64,000 bases of DNA from Euphorbia lathyris (taxonomy: Eukaryota > Streptophyta > Magnoliopsida > Malpighiales > Euphorbiaceae). A model generated the notes under the pieces. That model saw only the letters and a program-made list of their open reading frames with translations. It was not told the DNA's origin and did not search any database. Shown piece after piece: positions 12,093 through 22,487 of the stretch (position 1 is the first letter of the stretch; each line of letters starts with the position of its first letter). A program made the translations under genes and the position numbers. The stretch spans positions 10,630,001 through 10,694,000 of the forward strand of contig NC_088917.1 of NCBI RefSeq assembly GCF_963576675.1, given 5' to 3'.

Positions 12093-12181
12093 AAGGGGAG
12101 AGGGATTCGAACCCTCGATAGTTCTTTGCGAACTATACTGGTTTTCAAGACCAGAGCTATCAACCACTCGGCCATCTCTCC
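12093..12181 (-). tRNA. trnS-UGA: Plastid-type tRNA-Ser (UGA), decayed nuclear copy
   Basis: Read on the minus strand the segment has the plastid class-II tRNA-Ser layout. It starts GGAGAGATGGCCGAGTGG, has a D arm, the anticodon loop cttgaaa with anticodon TGA, a long variable arm (tatagttc / gaactat) and an intact T arm (gaggg ttcgaat ccctc). The acceptor stem is damaged: the 3' strand reads TCCCCTT, giving two A-C mismatches and two G-U pairs against GGAGAGA. A TTTT run follows directly. It is best read as plastid DNA inserted in the nucleus. Functionality is unlikely but not excluded. Confidence 0.8.
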
Positions 12182-12659
12182 GAAAGATGATTTCTATTTT
12201 ACTATTTTATTTTTTTTTCCGCCGAATAGAAATGGTCATATGAGTTGATACCATCACTGTACTATAAAAAGAAATTAGGTATGAGTAACTAAATTAAACA
12301 TTTAAAAAGTAATTAAACGTAGAAAGTAAAAATAGAATTCATTTGATTTCAAAAAAAAAGAAAGAAAGTAAAAATAGAATTAGAAACAAAAAAGAGCACA
12401 AGCACCTAAATAAAGTCTACTGCATTAATTATACTAATTAATTCTCTCTTCAAATTCCAATGTTACAATATAAGTATAATTAAGTGGATTGCTAAATACT
12501 GTGTTTGTTGCAGCCCATGTGGCCTTTCTTCTCATATCCCTGTTAGGGTTTCTAACCAGGTGATAGGTTCTGCCCCTGTGGTCACTCGCCATTCTACTCC
12601 TTTTCCTCCCTGCACCTTCGATCAACAATCTACATGTCTCTGCAGACCCCATTTCAGAA
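12182..12659. other. Intergenic, may include LINE 5' UTR
   Basis: AT-rich up to about 12480. It then becomes more mixed in composition, leading into the LINE ORF1 remnant. The true 5' end of the LINE cannot be fixed. Confidence 0.4.
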
Positions 12660-12901
12660 TGAATCTCAACATCGTAGAACTCATGTCAAAAGTCAACCTA
12701 ACAGATAAAGAAGAAGAGGTATTAGATCTTTATCCCTCAAGCTTAGATCCAAATGAAACTTCAACGAAACACAGGCTAGTTGGTAAGGTCCTTTCCAACA
12801 ACCGCTGAACTTACGTGGGATGGCTCACGCTTTTCTGGGAGCTTGGAGGGTGAAAGAATCAACTGAAAGAACTGGGAAATGGGCTCTTTCTGTGTGAGTG
12901 C
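12660..12901 (+). pseudogene. LINE ORF1, 5' fragment (N-terminal part of DUF4283 region)
   Basis: The frame starts near MNLNIVELMSKVNLTDKEEE and continues to HRLVGKVLSN. It then shifts frame, with LKELGNGLFL readable just before the break. This matches the start of the DUF4283 protein encoded by ORF1 of plant L1-type LINEs. It is cut at 12901 by copia element C, and the missing continuation resumes at 45158. The last five bases AGTGC correspond to AGTTC on the far side, a target-site duplication with one mutation. Confidence 0.75.
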
Positions 12902-14721
12902 TGTAGGAAAATAGACAAGCATAGGCATAACGGAGTAATAAAATTTTATCTATTTTATCTATTTCCCTTTTCCAAGATCTGTTAATTGTTATTTCATATA
13001 AAGAGGGATAGATAGTAATACCTTTATTGATGAACTATCTACCATTGCAAACGAAGTGCCCACAACTTGCTATTATCAACTCGTGAACCACGAACGTTTG
13101 ATTCAACACAAAACCAAAAGATAATCAGTGATCAACCTTCAATGAATAGCAATCGCAATGATTGCCTCTAACAGAAATCGATACGAGATCAAAGAGGGAG
13201 TAAGAAATAAAGTAAATTAGCCGAGACGAAAGACGGAACGATTCCTCCTCTCTTATTTTGTGTGTGTCGAAATTTAGGGGTTAGGGGAGTCTATTTATAG
13301 ACTTTTCTTAGCCCTAATCCAAGTTGTGTTAGGTAATTAAATAATTGGAATCTTATTCGGAATAGGATTTCTAATTAGATAATTAAATAAACACTTTACT
13401 ATTATCTAAATAATAACTAATTATATCTAGATAATTATTATTAATCAAATTAATAATTAATTAATGTTAGGGATAATTAAATAGAGTTTTAATCACATAA
13501 AACTTCTAATTAATATTATCAGATAACCTTTTAATTTAATTGATAACCATAATCAAATTATAATTATTAATCAAATTAATTATCCCTAAATTAATGTAAA
13601 TTTCGGCCCATATGTGTATGTCCCACTAATTACATTTTCGTCCTCCGATTCCAAGTCCCATATGCGACCCATTAGGTTCTTTATTGCCACTAGCCGTATA
13701 TATCATTTGAAATTATTCATCACGATTAATTCCAACATATATATAATGGAATACCGTCGAGAGCTGTTACCAGCAGAACCTATGATATTCCCCCAGAGCA
13801 ATTAAGAAGTCAGGTTGATAACTGACATTAACCTTTCTGTATTAGGTACAGTATAATACGATCCTTCATCAACTATATCCTTTCGGTCAATTCCTTATAA
13901 CCATGGAACGTGTCAAGGTTACATATAACGAAGAGTCTGGTTTTACTTGTACAGGTTGAATTCACTCTGAAAGATAAGTTAAGTGAAATGTTTATTTCTA
14001 CTCTTAACTGTATCACCTTACAAGGATTTCAGTCAATTCACCACAAGCGGCCCTTTGGATATATCTCCCATTTATCGGGAGTGACGAATGCTCAATCTGA
14101 CATTAACCATTCTGTAATTACTTCGCGTGATACCCAACCCTGATCTCACACACCCTAGGCTCTCACCTATTGGATCGTGCTCGCACAGAATCAAAGTATC
14201 AGACTCCGCAATCCAGAATTACTAATTAATGAATGTTTGAGTCCGAGGATTAGTTATACCTACTAATACCGATGAGATGAACAGTTGACACATTAGATAA
14301 ATCATTCCATTCTGTTATCTCAAGTCGGGTCCCAATCCTAATGAACTCCTTCATCAGATCCATGTAACTGTCTAGATATCAGAATATCTAAAGCTTATGA
14401 GATCAGCTTTCTGTCTTGACAGAAAACACTGTTACATGCAAGTCTCAACAGCAATATGCCAATCCCTATAACATATTACTTGACTTGGGTTTACTTTAAG
14501 TCTATCAGTCTATTATAAAGTATAGTCTCACTTCATACTTGTATGAACACTTTATAACTACTTGAATAGACTTAGGATTACTTCCTTTGCGAAAGATTTG
14601 TGCCTTTATATATAGATACATATTAATGCTATATATCTGATTAAACAAATAACCAAATAAATAATTTATTCATTAATATTAATATCCAAAACAATTGTAT
14701 TTAGGACACTAAATTCCAACA
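12902..14721 (-). repeat. 3' LTR of copia element C
   Basis: 1820 bp, tgtagg...ccaaca in plus orientation. It is nearly identical over its length to 43347-45157 apart from scattered substitutions and a short indel near 14610 (a 10-bp repeat, tatatagata). A minus-strand TATA-like CTATAAATAG lies at 13291-13300. Small open frames such as 13614-13805 recur in both LTRs and are not genes. Confidence 0.92.
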
Positions 14722-14735
14722 TTCTCCCACTTGGA

Positions 14736-15756
14736 CTAAAGCCAATTGTTTCTGAAACTAATACCAGAAGAACTAAGATGTTTATCGTGAGCTCTTTGTG
14801 GTAACGGCTTGGTCAACGGATCTGCAACGTTGTCCTCAGTGGGCACCTTTTCTATTCTCACATCTCCTCTGGCTATGATCTCCATAATGAGATGATATCG
14901 CTTGAGATAATGTTTGGATGCATTATGAGACCGTGGTTCCTTTGCTTGTGCAATGGCTCCATTGTTATCACAGTACAGAGTAATAGGATTTACAATGTCA
15001 GGCACCACTCCTAGTTCTGTTATGAACTTTCTAATCCAAACAGCCTCCTTTGCCGCTTCTGCAGCTGCGATGTACTCTGATTCAGTCGATGAGAAAGCAA
15101 CACTTCCTTGTTTGGAACTCTTCCAACTAACTGAACCTCCATTCAGGATAAACTGGTATCCTGATTGGGATCTGTAATCATTTTCATCAGTCAGATGACT
15201 AGCATCTGAATATCCTTCAATTTTCAATTCTCCTTGTCCATATATGAGGAACATGTCTTTAGTTCTTCTAAGATACTTAAGAATGTTCTTGATAGCAATC
15301 CAGTGATCAAATCCTGGATTCCCTTGATATCGGCTCGTCATACTTAATGCGAATGCCACATCAGGTCTAGTGCATAGCATAGCATACATGATCGAACCAA
15401 CCGCGCTGGAGTAAGGAATTACAGCCATGCGATTCTTGTCACTGTCCGTTTTAGGACACTAACCATTTGATAACTTGACACCATGGACCATTGGTAAGTT
15501 ACCTCTTTTCGATTCATGCATTTCAAAACGTTTTAGCACTTTGTCAATATATGTAGATTGGGATAGTCCGAGCAGTCTCCTTGATCTATCGCGATAGATC
15601 TTGATCCCTAAGATGTAGGCTGCTTCTCCCAAGTCTTTCATGGAGAAATTACCCGATAACCAAACTTTTACTGTTTGCAGCATTGCCACATCGTTTCCCA
15701 TAAGTAGTATATCATCAACATATAGTACTAGGAAAACGACTGAGCTCCCACTTGTC
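14736..15756 (-). pseudogene. Copia C pol, C-terminal part: RT palm and RNase H
   Basis: From 15756 downward the frame contains the RT catalytic motif YVDD (LVLYVDDILLMGND), then LGIKIYRDRS. A TAG nonsense codon follows near 15463-15465 (KLSNG then stop). The same frame continues with SAVGSIMYAMLCTRPD and the RNase H domain: SDASH, STESEYIAA and YCDNNGA hold the acidic residues, and it ends LTKPLPQ. The RT domain is split from its N-terminal half at 38703 by element A. It ends 14 bp before the LTR, next to a purine-rich PPT (aagtgggagaa on the minus strand). Confidence 0.88.
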
Positions 15757-17091
15757 TGTTGAAACACCTTTCCACATAATTTTGATTTGACAAAATTGTT
15801 TAAGTATAATTGAAATACATATTCTAAACACACTAAGTTTAAATGCTTTGATTTATTCTACTAATGTGTTTGTTCAATGTTGAGTTAAATTGTTTATAAG
15901 ACACAAGAATTAAAAGGCCCAAGCCCAATACGGAAGTCAAGGCCCAAGTCAAACAACTCAGTACAACTCAGCCCGCGTTTGTTAAAACGTTGTCGCTTTG
16001 GACAAAACGCAACTCAGCAAGAGAAGGATCTAGAAGACCTTCGGGAACAACTTCAAGATGAAGCTGCTGAGTAGTCTCGACAAAGCGTACAAGACAGCAG
16101 CTGGCTAATGAAAACCTCCAGACAAAGTATTTCTACTTTGGGTAAATTTCAGACGACACAGTATACTGTCCAGTTGACTTTATCATAAAAGGAGAGATAG
16201 TCTGCTGAGCTGACCGAGGACAGAAGATACACAATTTTGATTGGTCGAGAGCTCTGAGCAAGTCAGGATGACAACGACAGGTAGCCGTTTCCCTCCAACG
16301 GTTATTTCGAAATTCGAAATGACCGATGCCCAGACGTCTCTATAAATAGTGCCATCAGAAGCTTCATTTAACACAGAACTTGATCAAGCCATTACGCTGA
16401 CCAAATTTCTACACAAGTTCTGCAAGCAAAGAAGCAAAGCAAATCTTACACTACAATTCTTATATCTGTGTAAAAGTCTAGAGTGATTATTTCAATCGTC
16501 TAAAGTGTCTTAGCAAATCTTTGTATAGGACAAACACTTATCATTTCTAGAAGATAGAAAGGAGAGGCTGAGTACTCGGTTATAGTACTCAGCGAGAGAT
16601 TAGGATTAAGTAGAGGTATAGAGGAAGGTACTCTTGTTATACTCAGTTGCTAAGATTGTAAAAGGTTTGAGGCTCTACCTTTAAAGAGCTCAGTAGAGGA
16701 TTCGAAATCTCGGAACGTGTTCCGGGGACAGGACGTAGGCTTAGAAGAAGCCGAACCTGGATAAATCTGCTGAGTAAAGTATTTCTTACCTTTAACTCCT
16801 TATATATATTGCTTGCTTGAAATAACCAAAAACTGACCAAGTAAAGAGGTCAAGTTGAGTTGTGCGCGTTGAACATCTGAGCTCAGGAATAGACTCTAAG
16901 TGCTATCTCCTGACTCAAGCTAAGAAACTGACCTAGTCACCAGTTGACTAAGCCAGTATCTTGCTGTTTACTCAGCGCCGCTATTAAAACCTTTTTCCTT
17001 AGAAAAAGAAGTCTGCCCTAATTGCGAAAAAGTTTAAATAGTTCCTAACCCCCCCTTGGAACTATACTTGCAACCTTACAAGGGACCAACA
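15757..17091 (+). repeat. 5' LTR of element A
   Basis: 1335 bp. A TATA box (tataaatag) lies at 16341. It ends in a C-run and gggaccaaca. By eye it differs from the 3' LTR copy by about 20 substitutions, mostly transitions, or roughly 1.5 percent. Confidence 0.93.
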
Positions 17092-17093
17092 AG

Positions 17094-17105
17094 TGGTATC
17101 AGAGC
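17094..17105 (+). other. Primer binding site of element A
   Basis: TGGTATCAGAGC two bases after the 5' LTR, complementary to the 3' end of initiator tRNA-Met, as in most plant copia elements. Confidence 0.9.
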
Positions 17106-17153
17106 TTAAAAGCTCACTGTAAAAGGTCTAACAACCTTGAGCTGATCCCTACC

Positions 17154-18893
17154 ATGGGTGAAAACAGCACTCGGTTTCTCCCTGGAAACCAAACAACTCA
17201 GATACTGCCTGAGGGGCTGTCCATTACTAGGCCTCCCCTATTCTTCGGGTCAAACTATACCTTCTGGAAGAATAGGATGAAAAATTTCATTCAGGCTACA
17301 AACATGAGTGCCTGGCTATGTATAGTCCAAGGCCCATTTGTACCTGTCGAAGTTGTGGCTGGCCAAATAGTTGTAAAAGCTGAGGCCAAATGGACAGAGG
17401 ATGATCTTAAGAAGCTCCAAAACCATGCTTCGGCTATCAATATGCTTCACTGTGCGCTCGATGCTGCAGAATATAATAAAATCTCAGGTTGTGAATCGAC
17501 ACAAGAGATCTGGAAAAAGCTGGAAGTCACCTACGAGGGAACAAATAAAGTAAAGGAGTCCAAGGTGAATCAGCAGATGAGACTGTACGAGCTGTTCGAG
17601 ATGAACAATGATGAGGGCATTTCAGACATGAATGCAAGGTTCACCAACATCATTAATGAGCTCAAGAGACTTGGAAAAATCTTCACTGAGGAAGAACAAG
17701 TCAAAAAGATACTCAGGAGTCTTCCTAAAGATTGGCAAGCAAAGAAGACAGCAGTTGAGGAAGCTCAGGATTTAACCACCTACAAATATGACGAACTCAT
17801 CGGTTCATTGCTAACCCATGAGATATCTATGAAGAACTTCGAGGTGAAGGAAAAATCTGAAGACAAGAAGCAGAAATCTCTTGTCATGAAAGCTGACTCC
17901 ACTGACGGGAGCTCAACTGATGATGAGGAGATGGCTATGTTCACAAGGAAGATGAAAAGGCTATTCAGGAAAAATGACAAATACTCTAAGAAGCCTTACA
18001 GAAAGTTTGATAAGTATAAAGCTGACTCAAGCGACAGCAAATACAAAAAGGATAGCTCAAAGCCCATTACATGCTTTGAGTGCCATCAAACTGGCTATAT
18101 TAAGTCAAGCTGCCCCACACTGAGGAAAGACAAGAAGAGCGGGAAGAAGGCAATGATGGCTACTTGGAGCGACAGTGATGAGTCTTCATCTACAGAAACT
18201 GAGGCCACCGAGTCAGCGAAGATATGCTTCATGGCTGACGAACTTGTTGAGCCATGCGTCTCTGAGCATGCTGACCTATCCGTCGCATCAGATGACGAGG
18301 AGCAATCAAATGAGGTAATTTCTCTTCCCCAGCTCAGAAACGATATGGTTAATGCCCTGAGTGATCTCTACACACTTGTCAAGAAGTGTAATAAGAAAGT
18401 TAGAGCACTCAGCAGGCGTTGTGACGAAGTGGAAGAGGTCAAACTGAGTGACCTCAGATTCCTTCTTCAGGACAATTCAACTCTGCATGATAACATGAAG
18501 ATCATACATGAGTCTGTCTCTGAAGTCCAGTCAGTTTCAAAGAAACTGAGAAAGGACGTCACAACTATCCAGAACCAACTAAAGGTTCCAAATAAAAGAA
18601 ACAGTCCTCTGAGAACTCAGTACCAAGGTACTCAGCAGAGATGGAATCCCCAGCGAAAAGTCCAGTGTGACTTTTATGGGAAGTTAGGACACACCACTAA
18701 GGTGTGCTGGCACGTTCAGCACTGGGGTGCTGACAAGTCAGTGAAACATCCTAAACAGAAGGTCAGCTGTGACTTCTGTGGAAAGAATGGCCATACTGCC
18801 CATGTATGTCGCCATAAAATGAAATATGATGCTTTACCTGTTGCACCTAACAAGCAAGGACCCAAAAAGAATTGGGTACCTAAAAGTAACTAG
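17154..18893 (+). CDS. gag: Element A gag polyprotein, 579 aa
   Basis: Forms the retrotransposon capsid and binds its RNA. An uninterrupted frame runs from ATG 17154 to TAG 18891. The N-terminus ([19 protein letters not shown]) and the region about residues 60-230 are typical of copia gag (UBN2-like). A Lys-rich linker follows. Zinc knuckles: the one near residue 307 reads [14 protein letters not shown], with Tyr in place of the zinc-binding His; a second near residue 503 reads [14 protein letters not shown], with Tyr in place of the second Cys; a third, [14 protein letters not shown], is intact. Element B keeps all the ligands, so two of A's three knuckles look damaged. A coiled-coil-like, Lys/Glu-rich stretch lies around residues 390-470. 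Pol starts 5 bp after the stop. Confidence 0.92.
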   Translation: MGENSTRFLPGNQTTQILPEGLSITRPPLFFGSNYTFWKNRMKNFIQATNMSAWLCIVQGPFVPVEVVAGQIVVKAEAKWTEDDLKKLQNHASAINMLHCALDAAEYNKISGCESTQEIWKKLEVTYEGTNKVKESKVNQQMRLYELFEMNNDEGISDMNARFTNIINELKRLGKIFTEEEQVKKILRSLPKDWQAKKTAVEEAQDLTTYKYDELIGSLLTHEISMKNFEVKEKSEDKKQKSLVMKADSTDGSSTDDEEMAMFTRKMKRLFRKNDKYSKKPYRKFDKYKADSSDSKYKKDSSKPITCFECHQTGYIKSSCPTLRKDKKSGKKAMMATWSDSDESSSTETEATESAKICFMADELVEPCVSEHADLSVASDDEEQSNEVISLPQLRNDMVNALSDLYTLVKKCNKKVRALSRRCDEVEEVKLSDLRFLLQDNSTLHDNMKIIHESVSEVQSVSKKLRKDVTTIQNQLKVPNKRNSPLRTQYQGTQQRWNPQRKVQCDFYGKLGHTTKVCWHVQHWGADKSVKHPKQKVSCDFCGKNGHTAHVCRHKMKYDALPVAPNKQGPKKNWVPKSN

Positions 18894-18898
18894 TTACA

Positions 18899-21800
18899 AT
18901 GCAGGTAAGCCTGAGATGTGCCGAGAAGTCAAAGATGTGGTATATTGACAGCGCATGCTCAAGGCATATGACGGGTGATGAAACTCAGTTCATCACGTTT
19001 GAACGTAAACGAGGAGGAAGTGTAAGTTTTGGAGACAACAAGAAGGGAAAGATAGTAGGGTCAGGAACCATCGGAGGTAATCCTACTATTGAATCTGTCT
19101 CCCTAGTCAGCGGACTCAAATATAACTTACTCAGCGTAGCTCAGCTATGTGACAATGGGAGAAAAGTTATATTTGATGCTACTGGATGTAAAATATACGA
19201 GGGTAAAACAAATGAGTTAATATTAACTGCCCCTCGAATAGATAATGTCTTTATGCTAGACTTAGAGAAAAAGTTTTCAAAAACTGTGTGCTTAGTATCA
19301 AAGGAAGAGAATTCCTGGCTATGGCACAGGAGACTTGGTCATGTAAGCATGGACCTCCTAGCCAAACTAGCAAGAAAGCAATTGGTTGAGGGATTGCCTG
19401 AACTTAAATTTGAAAAATATCAATTATGCCACGCTTGCCAAGCTGGAAAACAAACCAAACAATCTTTTCATAGCAAAAATATTGTCTCAACTAAGCGTCC
19501 GTTAGAGTTACTACACTTGGATCTCTTCGGTCCAGTCCAGCCGCTGAGTCTGGGTGGAAGAAGATTTTCCTTGGTTATTGTAGATGACTTCTCTCGGTAT
19601 ACGTGGGTCATCTTGCTGACCAGCAAGGATGAAACGTTTGAGACATTTTCAAATTTGGTTAAAAAAATTGAAAATGAAAAAGACCTAAAATTAGCTCACA
19701 TCCGTAGCGATAATGGTGGAGAATTCAAAAACCAAAAGTTTGTTGAATTCTGTGAAGCCAGCGGCATTGACCATAATTTTTCTGCTCCTAGAACACCTCA
19801 ACAAAATGGGGTTGTAGAAAGGAAGAACAGAACTCTGGTTGAAATAGCCAGGACAATGCTGGATGAGCATAGGCTTCCAAAGTATTTTTGGGGAGAGGCT
19901 GTTAACACAGCGTGCTATATTCTTAATAGGGCTCTAGTTAGACCTATACTCAAGAAAACCCCCTATAAACTTTGGAAAGGACGAAAGCCCAATATTGGAT
20001 ACTTTCGTGCCTTTGGCTGTAGAGGTTTTATTTTAAATACCAAAGATAGCTTAGCAAAGTTTGATTCAAAAGCTGATGAGGCTATCTTTTTGGGCTACTC
20101 AACAAACAGCAAAGCATACAGAGTTTTTAATAAGCGAACTCAAGTTTTAGAAGAGTCAGTACATGTAGAGTTCGACGAAACTTACCCTGCAGGTAGATAC
20201 CAGCCACTGACCGAAGATGATCCACACTCAGTAACCACCGCTGACCAAGAACCAGCTACTGAGTCATTCACGAAAAGGCTGACCAAGAGTAAGAGTGAAC
20301 CTAAGATTACTTTTACTGACCCATCTACTTCTGCAGAGATTGTTGAAACACAGACAGCACAAGACATGAATCTACCTAAAGAGATAAGGATCCCAAGAGG
20401 GCACTCAGAGAGTGCGATCCTTGATTCTGCTGGGAATACCCTGATGACGAGGAATCAACTCAGGAAGTACCTCAGCAATGTTGCTTTCATCTCAGTTCAA
20501 GAACCGAAGAATTTCGCTGAAGCTGAGTACGATGAATTCTGGATGAACGCAATGCAAGAGGAGCTCGATCAATTCAGAAGAAACGATGTATGGGAGCTAG
20601 TGCCTCATCCAAAGAGTCAAAAGACCATTGGAACAAGATGGGTCTTCAGGAACAAGATGGATGAACAAGGAAATGTAGTCAGGAACAAAGCAAGGCTTGT
20701 AGCTCAGGGCTACAGTCAGCAAGAAGGTATTGACTACGGTGAGACCTTTGCCCCAGTGGCAAGGCTAGAGGCAATTAGAATTCTATGTGCATATGCATCT
20801 TACATGAACTTTAAGTTATTCCAAATGGATGTCAAAAGTGCATTTCTTAATGGAGTTATAAACGAGGAGGTTTATGTTAATCAACCTCTAGGTTTTGAGG
20901 ACCATAAATTCCCTAACCACGTTTATAAACTCAAAAAGGCTCTGTACGGCCTCAAGCAAGCACCACGTGCTTGGTATGAGAGGCTGACCAGTTTCCTGCT
21001 GACTAGAAATTACGTCAGGGGCAAAGCTGATACAACCTTATTCATTAAGAGAAAGGGTAAAGATACCCTGCTGGCCCAAATTTATGTTGATGATATAATA
21101 TTTGGTGCAACTAACGAATCAATGTGCAAGGAGTTTAGCAAACAAATGCACACTGAGTTTGAAATGTCCATGATGGGAGAACTCAACTTCTTCCTCGGTC
21201 TTCAAATTAAACAAGGAAAGAATGACATCTTCATCAGTCAAGCCAAATATGCCAAGGAGATATTAAAGAAATATGATTTGGAAAATTGCAAGCCAATATC
21301 CACTCCTATGGGCACTGACATTGTCCTTTGCGCTGACGAGAATGGTAAGTCAGTAGACAGCAAATTATATCGAGGTATGATAGGCTCTCTACTTTACTTA
21401 ACAGCCAGTAGACCGGACATTCAGTTTTCAGTATGCTACTGTGCTAGATATCAATCTAACCCTAAGGAATCTCATTACATTGCTGTAAAAAGAATCCTTA
21501 GATATTTGCAAAGCTCAATGAACGCAGGTTTATGGTATCCCAATACTCATGATTTCACACTCATCGGATACACTGACGCTGACTATGGACGGGATAAGCT
21601 GGAACGTAAAAGCACCTCTAGAGGATGTCACTTCTTAGGAAGCTGTCTTGTATCATGGTTCAGCAAAAAGCAGGCGTCAGTAGCCTTGTCTACCACTGAA
21701 GCTGAGTACATTGCTGCTGGTCATTGTGTTGCTCAAGTCCTATGGATTAAGCAACAGCTTGAAGACTATGGTGTTCAAACGAAGACAATTGAAGTCAAAT

Positions 21801-22030
21801 GTGACAACAAAAGTGCAATTGATCTTTCAAAGAACCCAATTCAACACAGCAGAATGAAGCATGTCAGCATCAGACATCACTTCATAAGAGACCATGTACT
21901 CAAAGGTGAGATCAAGCTGACCTTTGTCCCAACAGACGAACAGCTTGCGGATATCTTCACGAAGCCACTGGCCCGTGAGCAGTTCAGCATACTGAGAGAA
22001 GCTATTGGTATGTTTAATCATCTTCAGTAA
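18899..22030 (+). CDS. pol: Element A pol polyprotein, 1043 aa (PR-INT-RT-RH)
   Basis: A full-length frame without stops. Domains in order: aspartic protease ([14 protein letters not shown], residues about 13-26); GAG-pre-integrase zinc module (WLWHRRLGH near 140, CHACQ near 178); integrase core with D (HLDLFGP near 207), D (RSDNGGEF near 270) and E ([11 protein letters not shown] near 302); reverse transcriptase with [11 protein letters not shown] near 643 and catalytic YVDD near 729; RNase H with TDADYG near 890, TEAEY and CDNKSA. It ends in an [11 protein letters not shown] motif. All key acidic residues are present, so it could encode working enzymes. The ATG is in a different frame from gag (offset +2), unlike element B, where the two are in frame. 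Confidence 0.95.
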   Translation: MQVSLRCAEKSKMWYIDSACSRHMTGDETQFITFERKRGGSVSFGDNKKGKIVGSGTIGGNPTIESVSLVSGLKYNLLSVAQLCDNGRKVIFDATGCKIYEGKTNELILTAPRIDNVFMLDLEKKFSKTVCLVSKEENSWLWHRRLGHVSMDLLAKLARKQLVEGLPELKFEKYQLCHACQAGKQTKQSFHSKNIVSTKRPLELLHLDLFGPVQPLSLGGRRFSLVIVDDFSRYTWVILLTSKDETFETFSNLVKKIENEKDLKLAHIRSDNGGEFKNQKFVEFCEASGIDHNFSAPRTPQQNGVVERKNRTLVEIARTMLDEHRLPKYFWGEAVNTACYILNRALVRPILKKTPYKLWKGRKPNIGYFRAFGCRGFILNTKDSLAKFDSKADEAIFLGYSTNSKAYRVFNKRTQVLEESVHVEFDETYPAGRYQPLTEDDPHSVTTADQEPATESFTKRLTKSKSEPKITFTDPSTSAEIVETQTAQDMNLPKEIRIPRGHSESAILDSAGNTLMTRNQLRKYLSNVAFISVQEPKNFAEAEYDEFWMNAMQEELDQFRRNDVWELVPHPKSQKTIGTRWVFRNKMDEQGNVVRNKARLVAQGYSQQEGIDYGETFAPVARLEAIRILCAYASYMNFKLFQMDVKSAFLNGVINEEVYVNQPLGFEDHKFPNHVYKLKKALYGLKQAPRAWYERLTSFLLTRNYVRGKADTTLFIKRKGKDTLLAQIYVDDIIFGATNESMCKEFSKQMHTEFEMSMMGELNFFLGLQIKQGKNDIFISQAKYAKEILKKYDLENCKPISTPMGTDIVLCADENGKSVDSKLYRGMIGSLLYLTASRPDIQFSVCYCARYQSNPKESHYIAVKRILRYLQSSMNAGLWYPNTHDFTLIGYTDADYGRDKLERKSTSRGCHFLGSCLVSWFSKKQASVALSTTEAEYIAAGHCVAQVLWIKQQLEDYGVQTKTIEVKCDNKSAIDLSKNPIQHSRMKHVSIRHHFIRDHVLKGEIKLTFVPTDEQLADIFTKPLAREQFSILREAIGMFNHLQ

Positions 22031-22487
22031 ATTCCTGAACTAAATGAATATGCATGCTGAGTGAATTACTATGCTGAATGATTGTTTTTGCTGTGTACTC
22101 ATTTAAACAGCAAATACTGAGTAAACTTGCACACTGAGTAAGTTAGTTTAAACTTAAACTTAGAAATCATCCCATTATGCAATACTGACCACTCAGAATA
22201 TCAAACGATTAGTATTCTAAACGCTGAGTGTTATATCCGTTAGAATCATTGCAAAAGCACGCGTATAGCCACCTAGGATGACGTACGCGCCGAATGTGTC
22301 ATAAATGCCAGGATTATTGTCGGTTCACAATCCCGAGGCAAAACTGACACATGGATTCGATAAGATCCATTTCTCACCTCTATAAATAATGGGTAATTCC
22401 CCATTTTTATTCTTTACGCTTATCGAATACTCTGGCAAAGAAATTCTTTCTCTCTAAAAATCCCTCTAAGCTTTCCCATCCTCAACA
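22031..22487 (+). promoter_or_regulatory. pol-ORF3 spacer with internal TATA promoter, element A
   Basis: The 457-bp spacer is full of ctgag/tcag words. TATAAAT lies at 22381-22387, 101 bp before the third ORF's ATG at 22488, followed by a T/C-rich leader. The same arrangement, including the shared word tttacgctta, occurs upstream of ORF3 in element B. Promoter function is inferred. Confidence 0.55.

Noticed and set aside
13614..13805. 63-codon open frame repeated at 44059-44250
   Set aside because: Part of the two LTRs of copia element C; not a gene.
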